Positions 43,701 through 53,399 of a stretch of 64,000 bases of DNA are shown one piece after another. The translations under genes and the position numbers were made by a program. How positions within the stretch are numbered: the first letter of the stretch is position 1; each line of letters starts with the position of its first letter. The stretch is from Microcyclosporella mali (Eukaryota; Ascomycota; Dothideomycetes; Mycosphaerellales; Mycosphaerellaceae): the NCBI GenBank assembly GCA_002785985.1, contig NHNU01000007.1, positions 434,001 through 498,000 of the forward strand, written 5' to 3'. Under the pieces are notes generated by a model, which was not told where the DNA came from, did not search any database, and saw only the letters and a list, made by a program, of their open reading frames with translations.

Positions 43701-44148
43701 TGGCTACAACGGAAACAGTGGGTACGGTAAACCTCAACAAGAACCCTACGCCAATCGAGCCGCTGATGCATTCGCCAATCTGCCGCCACATCTGGCTGCG
43801 CAGGCTGCTCAGCATGGTTTCGCACCTCCCGGAGGTAATGCCGGTTACCCGCCCCAAGGGTACCCACCAGCCATGCCGCCCCAGGGCTACCCACCTTCAA
43901 ATGGCTACGACCGGCAGAGAGCGCCACCACCACCGCCGCCTCAGCATAACGGGTATGGCGGCCGGGACGATCGAGGCTATGGGGGTCAGCGGGGAGGCAA
44001 TTATGGCGGGAATGGATACCAAGGAGGAAGTGGCTACCAGGGCGGAGGTGGCTATCAGGGCCGTGGTGGAGGATATCAAGGAGGCGGCGCAGGATATAAT
44101 AACAGCTATCAGGGCGGCGGCCGCGGAGGAGGCGGAAGACGCTACTAG
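40727..44148 (+). CDS. rat1: 5'-3' exoribonuclease 2 (Rat1/Xrn2)
   Basis: Nuclear 5'-3' exonuclease that degrades RNA downstream of poly(A) cleavage to release RNA polymerase II, and trims rRNA and snoRNA. Exons 40727-41427 and 41532-44148 give 1105 aa. The intron has GTAAGT, CTGAC and TCAG. The XRN N-terminal domain begins MGVPALFRWLSKKYPKII and includes LYLDMNGIVHPC, the Xrn signature DGVAPRAKMNQQRSRRF, PGEGEHKIM and YGLDADLIML, which supply the metal-binding acidic residues. A CCHC zinc knuckle (CRKCNQPGHIAANC) lies at about 275-290; animal and filamentous-fungal Xrn2 proteins have it, yeast Rat1 does not. The C-terminal 200 residues are Gly/Tyr/Gln/Arg-rich (GGYQG and RGG units), a prion-like, RNA-binding tail. 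Confidence 0.96.
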
Positions 44149-44835
44149 CCGACGATTGTACGATATGCTTCCGCGAGATACTTTGCTCTTTACAACATCA
44201 AGAGATGCCAGTAATTGGGCGAACATCCAAATCTCGTGCGAAACCGAATATCTTGGTCGCAGGAAATGCTAAGGCCAAGCGTAGCTCTGCCGGTGAAGTA
44301 AGGCAGAAGAATGCAGAGCAAAGTGCAATTCTCCTCACGGGCGAATCATCGTATCCCTTACGCGCAGGCTCGGGGTGCAGCGTCACACCAAAGCGTAAGA
44401 GGCGGTGGCTCTGTATGCTCCAATGACTCCTCAGATCTGGAGCAGGATAGTATTCACCTCGCGAACATCAGCGCGATATGTCACATGCAGCCACGATGCA
44501 GCCGAAATTGGGCTGGCTAGTCATTTCCCACGCGTAGACCACGCTGTACTACGCCGTTGGCTGTTATATGTGCTTTCACTTATGAGATGTCGAGGAGGAA
44601 CTATGAAAGCCATATCAATACATCATTGCATTGGCGTGAGTGGAGGAGAGACGATTCCAACGACAAAGCACATCGTCCGATTGAATTGCTGTAAACTCTT
44701 TCGTATCCAAACTCACTTGCAAAACTCCCCAAGCCCCGATGCAAACTGATCATGTGGGTATCTTCGTGCAACAAAGTATTCCGTCATCCAATCATTCCCA
44801 ACCAAGAAAAATGCTGCACATCATCCTCAGGTCAT
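44149..44835. other. intergenic, no gene seen
   Basis: Convergent 3' flanks of rat1 (+) and the coiled-coil membrane protein gene (-). Short frames only. Confidence 0.5.
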
Positions 44836-46521
44836 TTACAGTTCTCTGGACTTCCCAGCCTCAATCTCTCGAGCGTGGCTCGCCTCAGATCTATGCAGAA
44901 TCTGCGCATGTCTCTCGCCCTCTAGCTTGCGATTGGCAGTCCGCTGTTCCTCCAACCGCTCGATGCCGAGATTGATGCTGTTGATGTGAACCTCGATAGG
45001 AGTTTGGTCTGTGCCGACATTTCCTGGCAGGCTCACGCGCTCACGCAGGTCCTCCAGGCTTGCTTGAATCTCTTGTAGCTGGAGGAGAGTTGAAGTGACA
45101 TGGCCCCAGGCAAGTCTGCGGTAGTGGGACACGTTGTCGAGAAGTTCGAGCTTTTGATTAAGCTTTGTTACTGTTGCTTTGTTGCCGCCGATTTTAGTCC
45201 AGAGTGCTGCGAAGAGTTCATCTTTTGAGCTGTTGAGTTTGATTCCATCACGAGTGACGATTCCGGCAATGATGTCCAGACGTCCATCGAGGTTTTCAAG
45301 CATGTCGCGAACGTTAAAAGCATCTGCAATCAGGTTCTGTAGTTGCTCTTCTACCACGCTGGTGTGACGCAGATATTGGTCCAATAGCACATCGCGCGAT
45401 AAGCTGAGAGGTTGGAAAGGCGCGAAGATGTTCAGATTATTGTCCATCCATCTCGAAATTGAGCCACGGGCCGCTTCATCGTCTTTGACGCCCTGAATGA
45501 CACTCAGCGTCCACTTGTTCGTGCTCAGTATGTGGTCGACAGATCTGCCGATGCGCGAGTTGAACTTCGCTAGATCCTGCGACGCCTGACGTGCAGTTTC
45601 GATGAAGCCATTGAACTCGAAGACGAGCTCATTCTTCGAAGGCAGACTGGAGTAATCAACGACGTGCTTCAGGTCGCGGATCGCGGCTTCGCTTCGCTTC
45701 ATATCGGTTGGAAGACTCGCGCCGACTGAGCTGCTCGTGAGGACGCTCTGAAAGGCATCCTGTACTTCTACAAGCTTATCAAACTCGGCATTGCCTTCCA
45801 CTTGCTGATGGATAGGGCAGAAAGGCAGGTTTGAGGTGAAGGGTAGCCGGCAAATTGGCGAAAGGGCATTCGAGATGCTGTTGCTGACGAATCCAGATGC
45901 AAAGATGAAGAATGCGATCACGAGGTAGGCAAGCAATCCGTACGCAAGAAGCGGCTTGAGATTCTGGAACAGCATGCCCAGGATATCGAGGGCGTATGCA
46001 AGCAGTGGTCGCGCGACTTTGTCCCAGACGATGGCGATCTTTGGCGTACCCTCCTCCTCCCCAGACTCGTATTCAGCTTCGTCATGCTCCTTCAACTTGG
46101 ACGCACGAAATCGTCCAGCATCGCCAGTCATGGAGCGGTCGCCCAGGCGGAAGCGAGGTGTAGAAGATCTCGTCGTTTTCCTGATCTGGCCAGCGTCGCT
46201 CGTCAAAGACCTCTGGTTCATGCGCATGTGTGGCGTTGATGCGCGTTGTTTGCCGTTCCTGTCAGTGGCATTTGGAGACAACGGCATGACCAACTCTGGC
46301 TCCACGGAAGACCGCAGATTGCGGCGTCGGGACATCTCTGCCCTGTTCTCAGCCTGTGATGTCCTATCGCCGTTCATGCGCGGCCTGTACTCTTCTCCGA
46401 CTTCGTCACGCTCTTCATCTTCGTCGTAGATCAGGCTGTCTTCCTCGTAGCTGTCGCCCACATCGTCCCATGACTCTGTCAGCTCCTGCGGCCTCGAACG
46501 ACTGTTGCGCGTGCGCGCCAT
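44836..46521 (-). CDS. conserved-looking membrane protein with coiled-coil lumenal or cytosolic region
   Basis: Single-exon 561-aa protein that I cannot name. Residues 1-165 are charged, Arg/Ser/Glu-rich and probably disordered, with MARTRNSRSRPQEL at the start and an arginine-rich MSRRRNLR. One, possibly two, hydrophobic segments follow at about 165-215 (LLAYGLLAYLVIAFFIFASG is the strongest). Residues 225-545 are mostly helical, with heptad-like stretches (VVEEQLQNLIADAFNVRDMLE, KATVTKLNQKLELLDNV, LLQLQEIQASLEDLRERV). The layout of a basic disordered tail, membrane anchor and long helical domain resembles inner-nuclear-membrane proteins, but no SUN, LEM or KASH motif is seen. This localisation is speculative. 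The 3' end has no further exon that I can find. Confidence 0.72.
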   Translation of the reverse strand: MARTRNSRSRPQELTESWDDVGDSYEEDSLIYDEDEERDEVGEEYRPRMNGDRTSQAENRAEMSRRRNLRSSVEPELVMPLSPNATDRNGKQRASTPHMRMNQRSLTSDAGQIRKTTRSSTPRFRLGDRSMTGDAGRFRASKLKEHDEAEYESGEEEGTPKIAIVWDKVARPLLAYALDILGMLFQNLKPLLAYGLLAYLVIAFFIFASGFVSNSISNALSPICRLPFTSNLPFCPIHQQVEGNAEFDKLVEVQDAFQSVLTSSSVGASLPTDMKRSEAAIRDLKHVVDYSSLPSKNELVFEFNGFIETARQASQDLAKFNSRIGRSVDHILSTNKWTLSVIQGVKDDEAARGSISRWMDNNLNIFAPFQPLSLSRDVLLDQYLRHTSVVEEQLQNLIADAFNVRDMLENLDGRLDIIAGIVTRDGIKLNSSKDELFAALWTKIGGNKATVTKLNQKLELLDNVSHYRRLAWGHVTSTLLQLQEIQASLEDLRERVSLPGNVGTDQTPIEVHINSINLGIERLEEQRTANRKLEGERHAQILHRSEASHAREIEAGKSREL

Positions 46522-46933
46522 CTTTGAAAATCGTCAGGAATGCTGTCAATATCGCTGTATCTATCGCTGCAACAGACTGCAGGACTGTCTAGTGATTGGG
46601 GGGGGAGGAATAATGCGAATTGCAGCTATCCAAAGTCGAGGTGACGAGAACAAGTAAGGGATAGAGATAGGCTGGAAAAGGAGGCGGGAAACATGTTCGC
46701 ATTCACTGGCATGCAGGTCTCAGAGAGGTGGGTGTCACAAGCGATCCAGCCATGACGTCTCACGCGCGTGCCCTAGCGCCGCTCCACATTCCAGGGTTTG
46801 GTTGAGAGCATGCATTTTTCAAGGCTAGTAACACGATCCAGAACTCTTGTCTGCATGTACGAGTGAATGCAGTATCTCGTTTCAGGCGCAAGGCCGATCT
46901 GAATGCCTCATTTTTCCTGCCGCCAAATACTAT
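46522..46933. other. intergenic, no gene seen
   Basis: 5' flank of the coiled-coil gene and 3' flank of the dehydrogenase gene; contains a short G-run near 46598. No supported feature. Confidence 0.45.
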
Positions 46934-47974
46934 TCACTCCTCTACGGGCAGTCCAACAGCCTCGTAGCTCAACTTCCACAATTTCTCCTCGTTCTCTGGG
47001 ATATACAGATGCTTCGCATAACCACCTGCACCGAGACCGGCATCTGCTGACATCGGACCGCACTCGCCACACTCCGCAAGATATCTTCCGCCGTTCTTGC
47101 CTTCGAAGTGAGGTTCTAAGGCTGCCCACACTGTGGTAGCAGCTCCTTGCTCCGGGTTCTTCATGATGTGCTGGATACTAGAAAGCATGGAATCCCAGTC
47201 CTTCTGCTCAAGATGACGGCCAAGGTCGGTCATGATCCCACCAGGGTGTAGCGAGAGACCGTGCAGATTCTGCGAGCCGTAGTGACGTTCGATAGAGGAC
47301 GCCATATATACATTGGCAGTCTTAGCCTGGCCGTAAGCGGCCCATTTGTCGTACTTTTCGCCCTTTGAGAATCCCATGTCGTCAAAGAAAATTCCAGCGC
47401 GGCGGTGGCCAGCTGACGAGACATTTATGACGCGACTGCCATATTCTGGTGTGGCGCATTGAAGGAGTGTTGGTTTGAGGAGTTGAAAGAGCAGGAAGTG
47501 GGCGAAGTGGTTTGTTCCAATTTGAGTCTCAAAACCATCTCGTGTCGTGCCATATGGACATGCCATCACCCCAGCGTTGTTGATGAGGATGTTCAACTGC
47601 TTGGAGCGGCTTTTGAACTCCTCGGCGCCCTTGCGCACGCTGTCAAGCGAGTCGAGGTGGATCTCGAGCGTTTCCGGACGAGGAGCATCCTTGATCGTAG
47701 CTTTAGAGACGATATCGTCGATGATCCCGTTGAGTTTCGGAATGTCGCGAGCGGTGAGGTAGAGCTGAGCGCCTGTCTCATAGAGAGCTCGGGCAGTCTC
47801 GATGCCAATGCCAGCCGAAGTGCCTGTGATGAGTATGGTCTTCCCTTTGAGAGTGCCGGCTGCCTTAAGGTCTTTCACAATTTGCAAAGCTGTGGGACGA
47901 GCGTCGCCGGGACCTTTGGTGGTCTCGTGAACAGCTGCGTAGGGCTGGTATGGGGTAGTAGGTGCTTGAGACAT
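46934..47974 (-). CDS. short-chain dehydrogenase/reductase (WWOX/retinol-dehydrogenase-like)
   Basis: NAD(P)H-dependent oxidoreductase, 346 aa, single exon. The Rossmann motif is TGTSAGIG (50-57), with LTARD after beta-2 (an Arg favouring NADPH), NNAG (132-135), the catalytic Ser in INVSSAGH (186/187) and Y-x3-K in YGQAK (Y214, K218). HPGGIMTDL follows, as in the RDH/WWOX-like subfamily. The N-terminal 40 residues (TTPYQPYAAVHETTKGPGDARPTALQI by position 7-33) are typical of fungal relatives. I start at 47974 (MSQAPTT); the 43 in-frame residues upstream look like translated 5' UTR. The substrate is unknown. Confidence 0.92.
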   Translation of the reverse strand: MSQAPTTPYQPYAAVHETTKGPGDARPTALQIVKDLKAAGTLKGKTILITGTSAGIGIETARALYETGAQLYLTARDIPKLNGIIDDIVSKATIKDAPRPETLEIHLDSLDSVRKGAEEFKSRSKQLNILINNAGVMACPYGTTRDGFETQIGTNHFAHFLLFQLLKPTLLQCATPEYGSRVINVSSAGHRRAGIFFDDMGFSKGEKYDKWAAYGQAKTANVYMASSIERHYGSQNLHGLSLHPGGIMTDLGRHLEQKDWDSMLSSIQHIMKNPEQGAATTVWAALEPHFEGKNGGRYLAECGECGPMSADAGLGAGGYAKHLYIPENEEKLWKLSYEAVGLPVEE

Positions 47975-48456
47975 GTTGGCGGTCTTCTTAATGATGTTGG
48001 CCTGAGTTTTCAGATGTTGAATCCACAATGCGAAAGTGCAGAGCTGTGATTGATTGTTGTTCTTATACTCGCTCGGGCATAACGGAGAAAAGAGACAGAG
48101 CAATGAACGGATCTACCTTGTATCTCCTAGGAGGTACGTCACTGGAGCATTTATGCGCGTCGCCAAGCTTGTGAAAGCAGATTCATAATTCGATGTGATA
48201 ACGTGGATGAACTTGGAGTCGCAAACGAAGTTGCCACTTTGAATGGTGCTCACAGCCCCACTTCTGTAGCTGCCCGTCAAAACGCGTGGAATATTGATGC
48301 TCTCTTTGTGAGAATTGTGCTATGATTATGCAGATGCTTTATGCAGGATCGAAGTGCACGCCATGAAATCCTAAACCCCATTTCTTCGTCCATTAAACTC
48401 CGTCTCACTGCATCGACAATTTTTCGATCTTGCCTCTACGAACCTCGGCCGCTGCC
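47975..48456. promoter_or_regulatory. divergent promoter of the SDR and Hpm1-like genes
   Basis: 482 bp separate the SDR start (-) from the methyltransferase start (+). No specific element recognised. Confidence 0.4.
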
Positions 48457-49723
48457 ATGGCGTTTCAGTTTGGCTTCGCCAGTGAGGATGATGGCAGCGA
48501 AGTTACAGTGGACGGGCACAACTCCGGTGTGGCCTCAAGTGCGCCTGTGGACTCGAGTGTTCCTGTCAAGCAGCACAACCTGGATGAACTGGTAGGTATG
48601 ATTTGTCCTCCAAAGCTTCCTTGTTCTGCATGACAAATGCTTCATTGGAAAGAAACACACCAAACTCCCAAGCTCTTCTCTCATGTTGTATTCGGGAAGA
48701 TATTTGCCAAGTAGAGAGTTATTCTCGCTTCAGCATCCGACAGTGCGAGAATAGCACGACTAATGCAGGATAGCTAGCGACACTGCCTGAGCGCCTGAGC
48801 TACAGCACCGTACGAGTAGAGTCGCCCACTGGAAAGGTAGTCTTTGTGCCCCGGCGGGAAGTCTTTGACATCCGAGTTCAGCTACTGCAGGAAGGCGGAG
48901 CTGCGAATGAAGAAGTGATAGACCGGCTCGAAAATTCAGATATCAGCACTGGAGTCTATGAAGGCGGCTTTAAAACCTGGGAATGCTCGTTGGATCTTGC
49001 GAGTTTGCTATTGGATCGGGGTCCTCGAAAAGATATCGACGAGCTCTTCCGATGTGACCAAGTTGTCGAGGTAGGATGGTGTCAGTCACTTTGGTTGTCG
49101 AGCTGCTAATGCGATGATAGCTCGGTGCTGGCAGCGCTCTACCTTCCATGGTACTCTTCGGTCATGCAGTACACAACCAAATACCCGGTCTCACGTGGAC
49201 TCTCGCAGACTATAATGAGGAAGTGCTACGACTGGTCACACTTCCCAACCTTCTCCTGACGTACGCCGCGAGCACCACATACCAGCAAATATCGAAATGG
49301 ACAGCAGAAGCCACGGGCGACTTCGAGCTCACACCGGAGTTTCTAGATCACTTCAAAGCTGAGATGAAGTGCAAGTCGTACACCTTGAACTTCCTCTCAG
49401 GGCCTTGGTCCACTCGGCTCGCAGATCTTATCCCTGAATCAGGGGCAGCCATGGGAATGGTGATATTGGCTGCGGAAACCATCTATAGCCCCGCTTCGAC
49501 TGCGGCTTTTGTGGATCTGCTCGCGATCTTGCTAAAGCGAGTGAAAATGGCTAAGGCGATGATTGGAGCGAAAAGGATGTACTTTGGTGTGGGCGGCTCT
49601 GTGGATGGCTTGAAAGCAGCGTGTCGGGAGAAGGGGGCTGTGGCGTATGAAATTGAGAATTCCGGTGTGCCTGGGATGGACAAGGGTGTCGGGAGGGCTT
49701 TAATCGAGGTGCAGATGTACTGA
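48457..49723 (+). CDS. Hpm1/METTL18-like protein-histidine N-methyltransferase
   Basis: Probable SAM-dependent methyltransferase that modifies a histidine of ribosomal protein uL3 (Rpl3) in yeast and animals. Exons 48457-48591, 48774-49070 and 49121-49723 give 344 aa. The N-terminus MAFQFGFASED matches family members (FxFGF). GVYEGGFKTWECSLDLASLL precedes exon 3, and motif I VVELGAGSALPSM spans the exon 2/3 junction. Later, LTWTLADYNEEVLRLVTLPN (the post-I acidic loop) and GAAMGMVILAAETIYSP (motif IV region) fit the METTL18/Hpm1 group. Intron 1 is 182 nt, longer than most here, and uses GTAGGT and GATAG. An alternative acceptor GCAG upstream would bring a stop. Confidence 0.88.
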
Positions 49724-50224
49724 GCTATCCATGACATCTTTCCAATCGAGAGGATATTCAGGTCGTTCAAGATACATGTATTCGACCAGGGTACATACGC
49801 CAGAGCGAGGGGGGAGTACAACGTCGCCAAGCCAATATATGCCTCCTCATGCATCAAATTTCGCTGGAGGGTTGGTGCAATCTGGTCGAATCACAATCAC
49901 ACTTCATGCGCTATGACTCTCTCAGATGCATGTGCCAGGTGCGCCTTGAACACCTGTGCAACACATTCATCACCATACGAAAGTCGCCTGCGTCCACCTG
50001 AGCTCTCGATGGCCAGGCGGCAGTGCTACCCGAGGGGGGAGCACGATGCACGCCGCCCGCAGATGTAGCACAGACTCAGCCTTGCCTTGCACTTCACCTC
50101 AGCTCACGCCAACTTCTTCCATTCTGTCCGAGTCCTTGTCATTTCGAGACATCTCTCACTCTTTTTACGACATCCTATGGTGCCACGAAGTCGTACTTCT
50201 GGAGATTTTTGATTTTCTGGCAAC
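49724..50224. other. intergenic, no gene seen
   Basis: 3' flank of the methyltransferase gene and 5' flank of the HET relic. No supported feature. Confidence 0.45.
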
Positions 50225-52265
50225 ATGGTCTGTCAAGCATGTCAGGGTGTGCTTCTGGCAACATCAGAGCTCTTTGATCCTAGCGAAGATCGGAAACTGG
50301 GTTCCTTCTTCGTCCACCACAAGACTGTTGAGAACTTGAGAAGGGCCGCAGAAATTGAGAGGTGTATAATTTGCCACGATCTGTGGTTTCAACTAAGTCC
50401 GAAAGCACGCGAGATTGCCATGAAGGAAAATGAAACACCGAAGTCATCTGAGCATCACATCACCATAGGAAACGTGGTAGTGCTCGCGTCGAGCGGGACT
50501 CGTCCTCAAAATGAACCTGAGAAGCAACAGGAAAGGTTGCCTTTGGCAGATTACTGCCAATCGTGGATGCTTTCCATTATATCACCTTGTTGAATCGAGA
50601 AGATCATTTGGCTGCGGCCTCAGTCATGTTGGTCATTGCATCCAGAGACAGGTCTGTATAGAGTCTTTGAAGCGCTCCAGACCAGTCATTGAATTCCTCT
50701 TAGAAATTAGACACTTCGTCGATATCCGGACTCTGACGAGTCCCACAACAGCAATCGCCGATACCAAGAGTTTGGTGCCCCAGTGTCTCGGCGATTGCCA
50801 AAAAAATCACCAGAGCTGCAACAACGACTATGGACGCGACACTTGGAATCCTACCAGGCTTTTATATGTTCGCTCGGAGCCGGATGAACATGTATGGTTG
50901 GTCGATGATTTCTCTTCTCTCGACTCAGTGCCTTATATCACCCTGAGCCATAGAGGGGAAAGGGCTCTGCCGTATCAGCTGAATATTGCCACTGAGGCGC
51001 AATTGAAAGCTGGCCTTCCAACTTCCACCCTGCCACCGACTTTCAGCCATGCAGTGGAAGTCACCAGAGAACTTGGTTTCCACTATCTTTGGATCGACTC
51101 ACTTTGTATCAGACAAGGTGATCAAGCTGACTGGCTACGAGAAGCTTCTGTTATGCACAAGGTCTACCTTCACGGCGGACTGAATATAGCTGCAACCGCA
51201 GCGATGGATAGCTCCGAGGGACCTTATGTCAAGCGAGATCATATTGCAAATGGACACACGACGGTGAATCTACGGACTGAACATTCACAGGGCGTAATCA
51301 CCCGGTGCATCGCCTTCAGTGAGAATCTTTGGCAGGATAATGTTTCACAAGCACCTCTGAATAAACGAGGGTGGGTGTTACAAGAGCGCCTTCTGTCCAA
51401 ACGAGTGCTTCACTTTGGCAGCAAACAGCTTGCATGGGAGTGCAGAGAGATGTGTGCCACTGAAACGCTTCGCAAAGGCCTACCGGAAGAAGTTTGGCAT
51501 GAAATGATCAAAAGCCTAGTCCTGCCAGCAATGGACCAGAGTCCCTCCAAGTCCTCTGACTCGACCAGAGATCTCAAGGTTTCCGGGATATGACCTTTGG
51601 AACAAGGTGGCGATGACATACGACAGATGTACTCTTTCACGTCCCGGAGACAAAATGGTTGCTATCATGGGAATCGCTAAGCAGGTGCGCTCAACCTTGA
51701 ACGACACATATATTGCCGGTATGTGGCGGAGATATCTGGAGAGCCGGCTGGTGTGGTTCGTCCCATACAGTATTCGAGAACGTTCCCGATCTCAAACATA
51801 TATTGCGCCAACATGGTAAGAAAGCGACGGACAGAGTGCGTAACGTGTCGCACAGGCCGTCTATACCTTGAAGGCATCTTGCGGCAGATCCGGATCACAA
51901 GAGATGGCCGTGCGCCGAATCCATATGTTTTCGGTGCATGGTCGGTCGACTCTGTACATAGTCCCGCGCTCGCAGCCGATGGTATGATGCTCGACATTGA
52001 TTTTCCGCCTGCAGATTTCGACAAGGAGAACGAAGCAGGTTCGCTCTTCTGTATGGAGATCATAGACAACATGGATGGAGGTCACCTTCGGCTGCTGATG
52101 CTTTGTTGCGAAGACCGAGACAATGGCGTTTTCTCGCGTGTGGGTGTGAGCATCGCAATGGATGGCACTAGAGATACTTTGCTGGCTGAACAGGAGAGAG
52201 CAAAGGGACTGCCCTACGTATCTTGGAATCCGATCTCTGGCTTGTATAAAATTTGTGTGATCTGA
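50225..52265 (+). pseudogene. HET-domain gene, apparently disrupted
   Basis: Recognisable HET protein in pieces. The N-terminal Cys-rich part (MVCQACQGVL..., CIICHDLW) is in one frame. After a possible intron 50474-50549 (GTGGTA...GGCAG) come LYHLVES and the HET core: YITLSHRGERALPYQ, GFHYLWIDSLCIRQGD and RGWVLQERLLSKRVLHFG. Past about 51490 the reading frame shifts; a short intron (51519-51570 or 51492-51570) could rejoin it to SRPGDKMVAIMGIAKQVRST. Next, the hallmark APSWSWAS block of this subfamily is missing: the frame reads YIAPTW and then meets TAA at 51818. The C-terminal part (GRLYLEGILRQIRI onward) is in a third frame. An 86-nt intron (51770-51855) could join the pieces but would remove the APTW remnant. 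I favour a decaying gene; a divergent active copy is possible. Confidence 0.6.
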
Positions 52266-53399
52266 GTGATGAGAGCGAACAGATTGTTTGACTTTCAATT
52301 AGCAAGAGTGGTACTAGGTTAGAGCAACAAATAGAAAGTTCCGAGCTGCTCAATGATTGGAAGCAAGAGCAGGTATCATGTAAGATCGGCTTTCCAAGCT
52401 TAATGTTGGTTCTCAATGTAGTACTTTTGACAAGCCGGACTCCTAGATCATGATGAATCCTAGACAACGTTGTCGAGATTAGCCGTGAACATCAATCGTC
52501 AGAGTCCTGGTCAACTAATCTGCGCTCAACAAGACGGTCATGAGAGTTGTTGAGTGGGGGCCGTCTAGCTTTGTCACGTTGTTGCATCGAAAGTTATAAG
52601 ACCCATTACTTTCACAGTCTGACCAACAGGTAGGCTCCATATATCCCCAAAATAGAGTTTCGAACAAGCTTTGAGTTCAATCGCCGTCAAACGCCGGTGA
52701 GCTTTTCCTCGCAGGCAGATCTTGCAGGAACTGTCAAGGCGGCTTATGCTGACTTATAGAAGACCATGTTTGGCCTCACTTATGATATGAAGAAGTCAAG
52801 AAAGTTGATAATGCTGGACGATATCTTCCCCGAAGAAGCAGGTCACAAGCTGTTCGGCCCGACTTTGTGGACTCCAGTATGGCATCTCCAGCTTTCCAGG
52901 TTCTCCACGTGCGGAGTGCAGGAACAAGGGGAGGAGAAATCCATGTTTTGTTCTCCACTTCATCCTTTCTCCATCAACATCTGATGATGATGTACGGCGC
53001 GAGAAGCGACCATCAATGATCGCACATGGTCGTCGGCGCTTCTTTCGGACAGCATGCCCAATCGTCACTGCTGTACGCTGCGGAGACGATGCGGTATTGC
53101 CTGCGTCTCGGTGAAACCAATGCGTGACTACATCACCGCTATACCTGTTCCTGACCGAAGCTCTCCAGAAATTCGGCCCATGATTGCTCCTTGTCAACAC
53201 CTACTGTGCCAACCTAGGTGACCTTCACGACTCCACTTCCTACATGCGGCTGACGGCATTACATATTGCTCCGCGGCCCTCGAGGACCGTCATCTTATTA
53301 GCAGGTGGGTTGGCTCTCAGCTTGTACGCTCTCTTGCATCAATTCCTACTTTCGTCGCCTGCGCCTCTGGGACCAACTTCGGGAGGAAGGCCAGCGCAG
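52266..53399. other. intergenic (1.1 kb), promoter side of GH31
   Basis: No supported gene. A 72-codon plus-strand frame at 52766 and a 134-codon minus-strand frame have no motifs. The GH31 frame is open upstream to 53184 and offers an alternative start at 53244 with a hydrophobic stretch. Confidence 0.45.
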
